DNA of 30,997 nucleotides. It comes from Cerioporus squamosus. Its lineage: Eukaryota; Basidiomycota; Agaricomycetes; Polyporales; Polyporaceae. Numbering within the stretch: the stretch's first letter is position 1; each line of letters begins with the position of its first letter. The DNA lies in assembly GCA_022592435.1 (NCBI GenBank), contig JABYQS010000321.1:1-30997 (forward strand), in the 5' to 3' direction. Shown here one piece after another: positions 9,993 to 19,934 of this stretch. Made by a program: the position numbers and the translations under genes. A model generated the notes under the pieces. The model was not told the origin of the DNA. It made no database searches and saw nothing but the letters and a program-made list of their open reading frames with translations.

Positions 9993-10176
9993 CCCGTATG
10001 CACGTAGGCATGCGGTCGTCGACCAGAAGGAACTTGTCAGTAAGTCCGTCAGCGTGCGCAACCGCGACGACGTCGGCACGACGGCGCGCGTGAAGACACT
10101 GCCGCTCGACGTGGTCGCGGAGGAGCTCCTCGTGCTGGAGAACCGGAAACTATCATCACAGACCTGTGTATTGTGA
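9993..10176 (+). pseudogene. Threonyl-tRNA synthetase C-terminal fragment (relic)
   Basis: The frame reads HAVVDQKELVSKSVSVRNRD and then DVGTTARVKTLPLDVVAEELL, ending VLENRKL. This matches the very end of the class II ThrRS anticodon-binding domain: the VxVRNRDDVGT signature, the PLDxV helix and the ENRKL-like C-terminus. A full enzyme has about 700 residues with TGS, editing and catalytic domains. None of these is visible upstream, where the preceding kilobase contains no matching sequence. It is therefore best read as a relic of a duplicated or transposed copy, not a working synthetase. The frame runs on a few codons past the expected end (SSQTCVL) before a stop. Exact left boundary unknown. 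Confidence 0.72.
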
Positions 10177-10768
10177 ACAGATAGATTGCTGTCACTGTCG
10201 TATGGTATCCCGCAACGTGTATATGTAGCTTGCTACATCTTAAGCAACGAGTGGCATAACAATGGCGACCTGAGAGGCACGGAGGTAGATGCTGCTCAGT
10301 GCCAAGATAGACTAGCTACACCACGTTGTCTAGACAAAATCGTTAGTGACGGATGCGCAAGAGGCACAAGGAGACAATGATAGGGAGGGGACCCGGGATT
10401 TCCGTCAAGGTCGTGGTCAACGACAAGGCCGCCTCTAGCGCCCGCACGAACTCTCAAGTTCTCTGAGTATTCTTCTCTTACATGTCTTTCGCAGCCCAGA
10501 AGCAAATTTCTCAAGTACTTACATGGATGGGAAGTAAAGGATAGAATAAAGCTAAATCTGAGCCGAACATAGGGTATCAGACACCCGGACGATGGCGAGG
10601 ATGCGATTACAACTCCGGATTCCACAATCTAGTACTGGTAGCAGGCATGCTTTGCATAGTTCTGCAAAGCACTCGCTGGTACGGGATTGAGCTCTATGAC
10701 GGAGGAGAGCGGTGTCTAGAAAGTGGCAGTCAGCCATGTACGGAAAAAGCGCAGTAGCAGCGAAGTAC
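10177..10768. other. Intergenic between ThrRS relic and wax-synthase-like gene
   Basis: Several short frames without recognisable content. It holds the 3' end of the minus-strand acyltransferase gene, including a possible last mini-exon ending at 10694. AAGTACTTACAT at 10513-10524 recurs exactly at 16629-16640. Confidence 0.35.
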
Positions 10769-12112
10769 TCACAACCACGGTACGACCAGACTCTTCACAG
10801 GGGAAAACAGTAGAACATGAGTCTCTACCATCCCCGACTCATACATCCAGTCCACAAACATCGGTGCCGAGAACCGCATCCAGAGTACCACCCACGCATA
10901 TCCCAGCAACTTCACCGCGCGGGTGGGGCCCTCTCTACCGATGCCGAACGACTGTGCGAGCGCGATGACCGTATGCTCGAACGTTATCGCCGCCGCGTTG
11001 GAGAGGAAGAAGGGACATGATCGAATATAGTGCTGCTTGCCGATCATGACGTCCCCGAAGGAGTGGATGAGCGCGGAGAGGAAGAATGCGGTCCAGACCT
11101 GCACCAGGAACGAAAGCCAGGTCCCGCGGGGAATGCGGAGTGCGCGCACAACGAGCTTGCCCCAGCACGAGAAGTGCTACGAGGGAGCCTCGGTGAGCTA
11201 CACAGAGCGTGTGCGCTGTACTCTGGTAAAGAGAACGTACCCGACGGTGAGTTTGGTGCCAAGTGCGTCTATATGAATGGCGATGAGCAGAGCCCGGTTC
11301 TGACACAAATGAATACGTACCCCCATAGTCGACCCATAGTATATGCGTCCGACAACTGGCCGAATATATCAGGCCAGTCTCGCGGCCGCGAGAGTCCAAA
11401 CCCGACTGCTAGCAGCGACGTGCCCTCGTAGCACATCTTGATGACGGCGTTGATCATTACCCCAAAGACGAGCAGATTCCAGGAACGCAGGAGAAACCCG
11501 CTAGAACCAAGTGGCAGTGGTGGCTCTGCGGGTCCAGGCGTGTATAAGTGGCGATATGAGTGAACGTAAGACCCGGCCAGGTCGGTGAGGACGAAGCTCC
11601 AGAGGAACTGCCGGCATCGATGGCCCAGAAATTGTGCGCGTGTGCCCTGGAAAGGAGGTGGGATGTTGGATATCTTCGGTGGGTTTCGGTCAGAGTGAGC
11701 CCAGGGAGAGACAATATGAACACCAACATACCTGCACGTTCAAGCCAATGAGGCGACTGTTCCGCATGATGCAAAACGCATTGAAGGTTCTCGCAAAGAA
11801 TGATCTGGACGCCAACGGGGATGGGTCATCATCCCGCAAGTACCGGAACTCCTCCATGGGATCTACGATCCAGACAAATAGTAGGATGTTAAAGAATGTG
11901 TTTGCCAATACCGCGCTGCCAATTGCATAGTTGCTGCCGCTGACACCCGTCGTCGCGGTCAGCAGAGTGTGCAGGAGGTTTCTGAGTAGGACGAGAGATA
12001 TAGTCGCCTTCAGGGCATAGGGTACCCTGATGGCCACAAGAACAGCGAGCACAATATCCGGGAGGATAAGCTGGGTTAGCGGACTGATTGGGACCCTCGT
12101 CTCGATGTCCAT
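10769..12112 (-). CDS. Wax-synthase-domain membrane acyltransferase
   Basis: 380-residue polytopic membrane protein from four exons: 11732-12112, 11321-11646, 11241-11268 (28 bases) and 10769-11176; every junction keeps frame. Landmarks of the fungal wax-synthase-domain (MBOAT-like) family are the exon 1 segment ending IGLNVQ, GRLWGRTWHQTHRR with the conserved FWG-type R-WHQ motif, VVRALRIPRGTWLSFLVQVW and AFFLSALIHSFGD with the catalytic-type histidine. It also has ITFEHTVI and a last helical pair, LLGYAWVVLWM and FSAPMFVDWM. Homologues in basidiomycetes occur in terpenoid and lipid acyl-transfer contexts; the substrate here cannot be inferred. An alternative 3' end uses the GTGAGT donor within the last codons and a TTCTAG acceptor, ending HRSPPS at 10694. 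The exon 4 acceptor at 11177 is preferred because the upstream alternative would read through an in-frame TAG. Confidence 0.85.
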
Positions 12113-12547
12113 GTTCGGTGTGAATGCTCTGAAGATCCGGGGATCGTTTCCATGAGCGTGCTGTCATAAACTCAATCGCACTAGAGAGGTACTCACCAAG
12201 TAGAGCCCCTAGTCTCGAGGGCAGTAACCCTCGCCTCACTGGACACAAGTGAAAGTACCAAGTAGAACTTGAAGCTTGAAGCCGAGTACTTAAAGGTGAT
12301 ACGTACGCAAGGACAGCTCAGCTCGCTACATGAAGATGATGCTGGGAAGCCTTCACTTCGAGATAAGTCTTCGGCTGCATGCATTATGTGAAGCATCGTG
12401 AGGACCGCCGACGCCCAGGATTGAGCAATCGAAGGTCCTTCCTGAGGGTGGTGGTGGGGCAGTCTATAAAGAATGGGACGTGGGGGTTAGCCGGGCCCGT
12501 GGCACTCACATGGACGCCACGTTGGCCGCGTGGCTGCCATGTGCGCC

Positions 12548-12598
12548 GCCGAGCCTGCGAGGCGCCCTGGGTGTTGGGCCGAGCTTGCGAGGCCTCCC
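12548..12598. repeat. Two imperfect direct repeats, 30-base period
   Basis: GCCGAGCCTGCGAGGCGCCC at 12548 and GCCGAGCTTGCGAGGCCTCC at 12578 share the core GCCGAGC-TGCGAGGC. The GAGGC core is also found at other nearby places. Confidence 0.5.
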
Positions 12599-12613
12599 AG
12601 TCCCGACTGTCTT

Positions 12614-12634
12614 ACGCCGAGTTCCGCTCGGCGT
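12614..12634. repeat. Perfect inverted repeat (hairpin)
   Basis: ACGCCGAG (12614-12621) and CTCGGCGT (12627-12634) form a perfect 8-base stem with a 5-base loop. No U tract follows, and there is no neighbouring gene end to assign it to. Confidence 0.5.
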
Positions 12635-12962
12635 CCCGCTGTCGGAGCTGCAAATTTAGTAGCAATTCAATTCCACGGGCTACTACTTGAGTTCAACCTG
12701 TACTACATACTTACCATTGCGCCGAATTCCATGAGACGCTACCCGGTTGTTCGAGTACTTAGTCACAGTAAGCAAGCCACATAAACCTGAACGGGCATGG
12801 GCACGGGCATGGGCCAGGGGATGGGTGGGACAGCTTATGCATTTATTTACTATAATGCTAATATTCGTACGGCTCCATGGGCTGATACTTAAGTTTTGAA
12901 TCGCCCACGAGCGCATTCTCCCTGAGCCGAAGGCGAAGCAACCCCTGCGGCTCATGGAGCGA

Positions 12963-12977
12963 TGAGCCGAAGGCTCA
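12963..12977. repeat. Palindrome TGAGCC-GAA-GGCTCA
   Basis: A perfect 6-base stem with a 3-base loop. Its left 12 bases also occur at 12923-12934, 40 bases upstream. Confidence 0.5.
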
Positions 12978-13395
12978 CCACGTCCGAGGCAAAGCCACGG
13001 GTAGAGAACTATAGTAGGAAGTCCTTCATCAAACCTAAGCGCCCGACATTTCTCTCTTACCGCACAACCACAACGTGGCGAACATCGCCCGCTGCTTCTG
13101 GATACCCCAGCACGCGCAAGAAAGTGTCGCTACGCACACGGTTACGGTGAGTGCTTTTACAGCCGACGTCTTTCAAGCTTGCCACGGCGGACTCGTGATC
13201 CTCGTAGACACCGACACTGATTTTTGCTCTTGCCCTGCTGTCTCAAGTATGCATATCATCCATTGAAGGAGCATCTAAGATCGCATGTACGTACCTTGAA
13301 GTTGGTATGATCTGTTCATGAGAGCTTTCGACTCACTCATCGATTAGGCAGAGGGGGTGTGCGCGCAGCGGAAGCCGTTGTCGAGATGGCAGATC

Positions 13396-14131
13396 TCATA
13401 GCTGCGTCGTATCCGAAGGGACTGGCGATGGAAAACGAATGGACTTGGGTTCCCATACACCATAGGCTTCGCGGACGGTGCCAATGACAGTATCTTTCCT
13501 CCAGGATACCTCCCTATCATCCGTTATCGGTGAGCGTCCACCTTGCGATATCCGTTGGAAGGAACTTATCTTCCTGGGGCGATCGCAGACAGTACTCCTA
13601 CTGGACGAATTGTTCCTCAGCTCGTTGAGAAGCGTCAACTGTTCGTCGATGTCAACAACTCTTCCGAGACAGTGGCCCTGGCCTGACATTGCGGGGTCCT
13701 GTCATCTGACCAGGTATAAGTACTCAATACTCATGGGGTCAGGCTGATCTGACTGCGATCGCAGATCCGGATCTTACGGAAGGTTATGAGGGGGACGTAC
13801 GCTGCTACGCGGTCGGCATAGAGCGGGCCGCCGTGCGTGCCCGCCACGGCGATGACTTCCCATCCTCTCCCCGCCTCCCCAACGCCCCTTGGCAGGTACC
13901 TTGACCCGTGCCATATCTTTCCACGCGGAAGCTGCGTCTATCCCGAGGCTCCCAGGCACCTTGATGGAAAGTTGGGGTTCCGACTGACCTCGCTCTCCAG
14001 TGACGGACTCCACCCTCCCGTATCCCTATCAGTGCTGGTGGACCATGTGCCAGTCTCCGGACACTGCGTCTACTCTATCTCTGGTTAGGCTCTCGTGCAC
14101 CTCAAGCGTCGTTTCGACGCCGGAGCCGAGG
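13396..14131. other. Unrecognised region upstream of the MFS gene
   Basis: A 97-codon minus frame (13396-13689) overlaps plus-strand frames with protein-like wording, for example GFADGANDSIFPPGYLP and RQLFVDVNNSSETVALA, interrupted by a stop. Neither strand gives a coherent gene or a family I know. It may be a decayed gene fragment. The right part is promoter for the transporter gene. Confidence 0.3.
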
Positions 14132-14138
14132 TATATAA
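14132..14138 (+). promoter_or_regulatory. TATA box of MFS transporter gene
   Basis: TATATAA, 191 bases upstream of the ATG at 14323, followed by a CT-rich leader (CTCCCTCGG.., CTCCTGCTGCTCC). The leader ends in CAAGACCATCACC before the ATG. Confidence 0.55.
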
Positions 14139-14322
14139 CTGAATGCCTTCTATCGCTTGCCGCCTCCGGTCCCCGAGTGCGCTCCTCCCTCGGACGATTG
14201 CTCCTGCTGCTCCAGTGCTCGGAACTCCCGCTCTCGCAGACGACTGCCTCACTCGCAGTCTTGTCTCCTGGACTCGCAGTACATCCGTTTAGCCCCAGCG
14301 CCCGCGCAACAAGACCATCACC

Positions 14323-16017
14323 ATGAGCACCAGCGACCTCAAGAAAGTCTCGTCTCGGTCCTCGTCCCTCAAGCACTCCGTGAAGGAGCTCGAGGCATCC
14401 TCCTCGTCGGGCGCGGCCGAGCTCGGGCCCGACGCGCAGGCGCCCCTGCCGACGTTCGCGCACGAGAAGTCGCTCGTGCTCAAATTCGACGTGCGCATCC
14501 TGCCGATCCTCGCGCTCATGTACCTCGCGAACGCGCTCGACAAGGGCAACCTGGGGAACGCGAAGACGAACGGGATGGAGGCGGACCTGCACTTCAAGGA
14601 CGGGCAGTACAACACCATCCTGTCCGTGTTCTTCGTCCCGTACGTCGTGTTCGCCGCGCCCGTCGCGTTCGTGGGCAAGAAGTTCGGGCCGGCGCGCGTG
14701 CTCCCGATTTTGATGTTCATATTTGGGAGCATGACGCTCCTCAGCGCTGCGGTGAAGAACTTTAGCGGGATGATGGCGACGCGGTGGATTCTGGGTGAGT
14801 GCTCGGTGCCCGTCGGTGCGCTCGGATGACGGGGGAATGCTGACGGCGTATGATCCTTGCGTAGGGATGGCGGAGTCTGGGTTCTTCCCTCTTGTCATCT
14901 ATTACCTGACGACGTTCTATCGGAGAGGAGAGCTTGCGCGCCGACTGGCGATATTCTACGCCGCTTCGAACATCGCGAACGCATTCTCCGGTCTCCTCGC
15001 TTTTGGTGTCTTCCGTGAGTGTCCGTATGCCTGTCGTCGACCGAACAACTCGTTGAGAAAATATGTCAGACATCAAGGACTCGAAGATACCCGCATGGAG
15101 ATACCTGTTCATCATTGAGGGAGCCGCTACCGTTCTCTGTACGCCTTACCTCGCTGCCCCGCGACCCGAGATGCTGATGACGCTTTCCAGTCTCTCTCTT
15201 CGCGTTCTTCTACCTGCCTAAGTCCGCGTCCGAAGCCTGGTTCCTGAACGAGGAGGAGCGCAAGATCGCCTTCGAGCGCATCCAGCAAGACTCTTCCTCG
15301 ATCGTGAACGAACAGTTCGTGCTCAAGGACGCGCTCAAGATCTTCCTCATGCCCGCGGCGTACGTGTGGCTCGGGATCGAGATCTGCCTGGGTGTGCCCA
15401 TCCAGTCCGTCGCGCTCTTCTTGCCGCAGATCATCGCGCGCCTCGGGTACGACACGATCAAGACGAACCTCTACACCGTCGCGCCGAACTGCGTCGGGGC
15501 GGTCTTCCTGCTCATCCTCGCGTTCTCGTCCGACTACGCGAAGATCCGCTTCCCGTTCATCGCCGCGGGCTTCCTGCTCACGTTCATCGGGTTCATCATC
15601 TACGCGACGATCGACGTCAAGCGGGAGCTGCAAGTCGCGTACTTTGCGTGCTTCATGATGACGTGGGGCACGTCCGCGCCGTCCGTGCTCCTCAGCACGT
15701 GGTACAACAACAACATCGCGCACGAGGGCCGCCGCATCGCGCTCACGTCGCTCGGCGTGCCGCTCGCGAACCTCATGGGCCTCGTCTCGTCGAACATCTT
15801 CCGCAACCAGGACGCGCCGAAGTACATTCCTGCGCTGATCACGACCGCGGCGTTTGGCGCGGCGGGCGCGGCGCTCACGCTGCTGCTCGGCGCGTTCATG
15901 ATTTGGGACAACAAGCGGCGGGACGCGAAGGAGGGCGTCGTGCGCAAGGCGCGCGATGTGAGCACGGAGATGCTGCGCGAGGGCCCGAAGAGCCCCCAGT
16001 TCCGGTGGTTCTTGTAG
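14323..16017 (+). CDS. MFS transporter, anion:cation symporter (allantoate permease/Dal5-like) family
   Basis: 505-residue secondary transporter in the plasma membrane. Four exons: 14323-14794, 14865-15014, 15070-15138 and 15191-16017, all in frame with GTGAGT/GTACGC donors. A serine-rich cytosolic N-terminus precedes FDVRILPILALMYLANALDK and GNLGNAK, the ACS-family motif at helix 1. Next come VFFVPYVVFAAP and the start of helix 5 (ATRWILGMAESGFFPLVIYY), then IPAWRYLFIIEGA, the ACS motif after helix 5. The C-terminal half begins after the loop ending KDALKIFLMP with a further six predicted helices, and WYNNNIAHEGRRIA lies between helices. Typical substrates of the family are allantoate, nicotinate, pantothenate and related carboxylates; the substrate here is unknown. 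Very high GC at third codon positions suggests strong expression. Confidence 0.93.
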
Positions 16018-17837
16018 CCATCGCCCGGACTCGGATGCTGCGTTGTCTCTCGTGCTAATGATGCTCGCGAATGCGCGATCTGTTTCATGATAGTAAAGAC
16101 AACTCTACGAACCCATGTAACCCATCTGTACACATTACTGCTCTGGATTGTAATATTGCAAGGATTTGGAACATCTTCGCGCGGGCACGGCCACCAAACC
16201 ACGGTTCGCGGTCCACGAAGCGTGACGGAAGTGTGCGGTTTTGAACCGAGTATCGTGACTTGGAGAGAAAATCGGGCATTGCAGGGATGCTCTACGCATG
16301 GCATTCCCAGTACATGGTGCATATGGTGGCACACGACTTCACTGTGACTCGTTCTTTTCTCAGTGCTCATACGTGCAGAGTCGAAACACGGACAGACCTC
16401 GACTGGGAACGCCGTGTGTACGTGCTCGTGAATGACGCAGAGAGTCCAGCACTCTCGGGGACGAGTCCGAAGATCCAAGCTGCCCTTATGCGAATCCCGT
16501 TCTTTGTACTCTTGAACTAGGTATAGGAGTAACTACTGGAGCGGGTGAGTATGATCTGGGCTAGTGCCACTGTGAACGCCGACGGCGTGATATGAGTGTC
16601 AGTATCCATCGCTCGCCGCAGTACCAGGAAGTACTTACATACATAGGACACTGCCATGAACCCAGACGACCTAGTAGCTCCCTGGCCGACCGATGACAGA
16701 TATGAGAAGCAGTGATTTGGGACTTAACACAGCTAAGTAGACTCACCACTGGCATACTTGGGCGTATGAAGAGCAAGTGAACACAATGCGCACGAGCTGG
16801 CCAACGCACCATGTCTGACTTAGTACCACGGACAGACTTGACTGCAGCATGTATGGCTATCCCAGGCCGACGCGACGTCTCCCAGGACCACCTTCGCTAG
16901 TAGTCATCTTCGCTCCGGTGAACGTAAGTAAGTACTACATACGTACTTATTCGACTCAACCACCGAAAGGTCGACCTTGCGTCACTCCGATGTTCGATCA
17001 TGATCGGTCCCCACAGGAACGCGGGGTTGGCGGAGGGCCTTGCCGAGTCACACTCGGCCCAGACGCGCGTCGGGAATTCCCTTCTATGGAGTATGAGCGC
17101 TCGTGGTGGGACCTGCCAGGATGAATGAACATCGATAGGAACTGTATGGCAAGTACGTGGCAGCTGCCATGGGATAGTTGGAACCAGGGTCTTGGAGGCG
17201 TGAACTGCGGCCCTATGTAGGGGAACTAGTTGCGAAGAAAAAAGTTTCAGAAGCTTCGAGGCGCGGAAAAGGGGGAAGTACTTCAGCTTGCTCAGGACTC
17301 GGCCTTGCGCAAAAACATACCTAGGGAGCGTTCGCGCTTCCATTGCAGCGGGACGCAAAGTGGCGACAAGAACGTGGGAGAGGGAATGGAGGCGGGAAAG
17401 TTCGACGGCTGGGTTGCATCTTCGGACACGAGAACACGAGAACACCATCGATGCGGAACGCCGTCCGTTCGTTACGTCGCAGCTTGTCGCCGGGTTTTGA
17501 CTTGCGCGTATGACTCTGCTGCTGGGGAGGGGCCGGGACATTCGGTTGCCTGATTGCCTGGCAAGTGATCGTATGTGCACCGGAAGGGCACGTCGTCATA
17601 CGCCTGCGCCTCTGCGCCCTGGTCTCCGAGTCCGGACGCAGTCCCACCGTCAGAGCAACGACCAGCACCAGGGAACGGTGCGTATGTCGAGCTTCGAGGC
17701 GTGTGTCTGGAAGGACGGCAGGAGGTAGATCGGGAGGGAGAGGCGAGGGGAGGAGAGGAAGATCTACGATCTAGATCTGGGCGAGCGGGGGGGATGAGAC
17801 GAGACAAGCGGCGTGGTATCCTCTTCCAACGCCTGCG
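16018..17837. other. Gene-poor region
   Basis: No gene is supported. Long chance frames exist, notably a 227-codon minus frame (16897-17580), but they lack domains and overlap frames on the other strand. Staggered copies of AAGTA/TACTTA words (16629-16640, 16926-16950) suggest small repeats. The right part is increasingly GA- and CT-rich and leads to the TATA box at 17838. Confidence 0.35.
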
Positions 17838-17845
17838 TATAAATA
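17838..17845 (+). promoter_or_regulatory. TATA box before a CT-rich leader
   Basis: TATAAATA, followed within 20 bases by a run of C and T (CCCCTCCCCCTTCTCCCTCCC), the classic pyrimidine tract at fungal transcription starts. It looks like a real promoter. The only clear gene downstream on this strand is SNF5 at 19935, about 2.1 kb away, or the short frame at 17890. Confidence 0.5.
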
Positions 17846-17889
17846 CAGCCCCTCCCCCTTCTCCCTCCCGCCCTGTCCGCCCGCCGACG

Positions 17890-17973
17890 ATGAGCAGAGC
17901 GAGCGAGACGGCGAGCAGCAGGACGGATGTGGCCGCGGCGGGCGCTGCAGCCGCTGGGGGCGTGACTGTGTGA
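17890..17973 (+). CDS. Short open frame (27 codons) just downstream of the TATA/CT promoter
   Basis: The first ATG after the TATA box and CT tract encodes MSRASETASSRTDVAAAGA and ends AAAGGVTV. It could be an upstream frame in a long leader or a small peptide; the alanine/glycine-rich content may only reflect base composition. No family recognised. Confidence 0.25.
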   Translation: MSRASETASSRTDVAAAGAAAAGGVTV

Positions 17974-19934
17974 CTTTTGGCCCTTGACCCTGGTGCGGGC
18001 GTGCGCTGTGTGCTGGCTTGCGTCGCCATCCACCGCGCGACAACCCGGAGAGCTCAGGCGGACTGCTCGGACTCGGTCTCTCGGAGGCTTGTGCCACTCG
18101 CTCTTCCTGCTCCGCCCCCTGCTTCCCGTTTCTGCGCAATCTCCCCGCTGCGGCTCTTTTTCTCGCCGGAAGGCCCCCGCAGCACGCCGTCCGCCAGCGC
18201 GACGTTTGTTCGACCGAGCCAGACGCAGGCGGCCGTCCGTCCCATCGCCCTCCCATCCGCTCGCAGGTGCGTGGGCCCGAGCCCTTCCCGTCCCTCTCCC
18301 GACACGTGCCGCCCCTCCCTGCCCCCCGATGCCCCCGCCCGCCCCGCTTCCCGCCCCGTATGCGACCCCTTGCTGACATGCTGCCCCTCCCCAGACGCCT
18401 CCGACACACACCATATTCCCCGATAACGTGACCTTTCCCCCGTGTACTGGTGAGTCCCGTCCCGTTCCCCGTCCCTAGAATACCCTCCTCCTCGTTCCCG
18501 CCCTCCTGAACGCTCTACGTGTCCCCGACGCGACGGAGACGCGTATGTTCACAAACTTCGAACTTCCATCTCCCTCCTACCGTGCATTGGCTGGACGCGT
18601 CCCGCTCCTCGGTCCTCGTCGCTGAGCAAGCCTGAGGCTCCATCCGTCCCTGCCTACGTGCACATCATCCGTGTCCCCCGACGCAACAGAGACGCACAAT
18701 CGCGAGGTTGAACTGCATGTCTCACTGCACACAAGCTCTCCCCTCCTCCCGCCCCAAACGCGTGAACGCTCCTGCGTCTCTTCCCCTGCAACCCGTTGCG
18801 ACTGTAAGCCCTCGGCTCTTGCGATAGCGCGCAGTGGGAGCGCGGCAGGCGCGTACTTGTTGAGTCTGTGTGCGGCCATGGGCGAGCTGCAACGGAACTG
18901 TTCGCAGCGCGAGCATTGGTGTCGATATGCTCGCAGCATCCTGCAGGACTGCCTTCCCATAGGCGTTCTTCTTTGATCGAAAATGGGGTATGACACACCG
19001 AGGGACAGTGGGTGTATGCATCCCAACACGAGCAAGTGTGCGCTTCCGAGCTCACCGCTGCAAGTGCGTCGTCGTGCTCCCCGGGAGAACTCATGGGAGA
19101 TGCAGTGGCTGGGGAACGAATTGCTGACGGCCTCGTCATACGTGTCTTGAGGTCTTGTGCCCAGCGGCAGCAGAGATCGCGCGGCCTGGGACAGTGTGAT
19201 CGGGTGAACCTGGTATGCAGCGCGGGACGGCGCACAGGAGGAGTGAGCGGAGAGTCAATGGTCTCTCTGGATGGCGTGGACTGGCTCCGTGCACGAACTC
19301 ACGGCTGGGTCTTCTCCTGCATATACGCAGATGCCGGCTTTGCGGCACCGGGCTGTTGAGGGCGTACTCGTACGCACTCGCACGCATATGCAGAGCATGG
19401 ACTCTCATCGGCGAGCGCACCTGGCCATGGTCTTCTGGTTAACTATGTGCACGCCATATGTGCCTGTCTGCGCGGTAAAGACGCGTATGTTGCATGCACC
19501 TCGATTTTCTGGCTCCGAGACGCACTCTCTCTCTTCGCACCGTCAGCAGACGCGTCCCAATCGCCGTCCTCTGCCGCTTTGGCATCCTATACTGTGGGCC
19601 GTAGCGAGGGCGCGCGGGCGGAAGTGCGACAAGCACCAGTCGCGCACTGGTCTAGTTGAGGCCCAGCTGCAGACGCAATGGGGAGCGTTAGCTCCAGTGT
19701 CATGTCGTTCGGGACCGGCTGCCTCACTGTGTAGCTGTGGACTGAGATTACTCTCCAGTCTGCAGCCGGGGCGGGCCTGCCTGTCTTTAGTAGTACGCAT
19801 ATAGCATCTTGTTAACTAGCTCGTTTCTTCCAGCGGAGCGGACAGACTGTACCCATATCGCGCGCGACGCGCATACAAGACTCTAATACGACTCTCGCGA
19901 CGGCGGCCTTGAAGCCCGCACAACACGAACAACG
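17974..19934. other. Probable long leader or non-coding transcript region upstream of SNF5
   Basis: 17974-18430 is extremely GC-rich and pyrimidine-rich, and several frames are open on both strands, as expected from composition. A good donor (CTG|GTGAGT) occurs at about 18450. Acceptor-like TTCCAG at about 19832 lies 103 bases before the SNF5 ATG, so a large 5' UTR intron is possible. Nothing else recognisable; frames around 18654-19235 and 19271-19804 are not supported. Confidence 0.3.

Larger units (their letters stand above)
12113..13395. other. Gene-poor region with GC-rich repeats and hairpins
   Basis: The left part is the acyltransferase promoter. 12480-12640 is GC-rich with near-identical copies of GCCGAGCNTGCGAGGC at 12548 and 12578 and a perfect hairpin at 12614-12634. 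TGAGCCGAAGGC occurs twice (12923, 12963), the second inside a palindrome. Short frames are not recognisable. The mix of small repeats suggests an old transposon remnant, but no terminal repeats or transposase were found. Confidence 0.35.

Noticed and set aside
14029..14898. 289-codon minus-strand frame
   Set aside because: It is opposite the MFS gene and caused by that gene's GC-rich third positions; the charged Arg/Glu-rich product has no domain.
15127..15723. 198-codon minus-strand frame rich in Arg, Asp and Glu
   Set aside because: Antisense shadow of the last MFS exon.
16897..17580. 227-codon minus-strand frame
   Set aside because: No recognisable motif, overlaps other open frames on the opposite strand, and has no promoter or splice context.
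17764..18414. Overlapping open frames of 117-216 codons on both strands
   Set aside because: All are explained by extreme GC content with few stop codons; products are compositionally biased.
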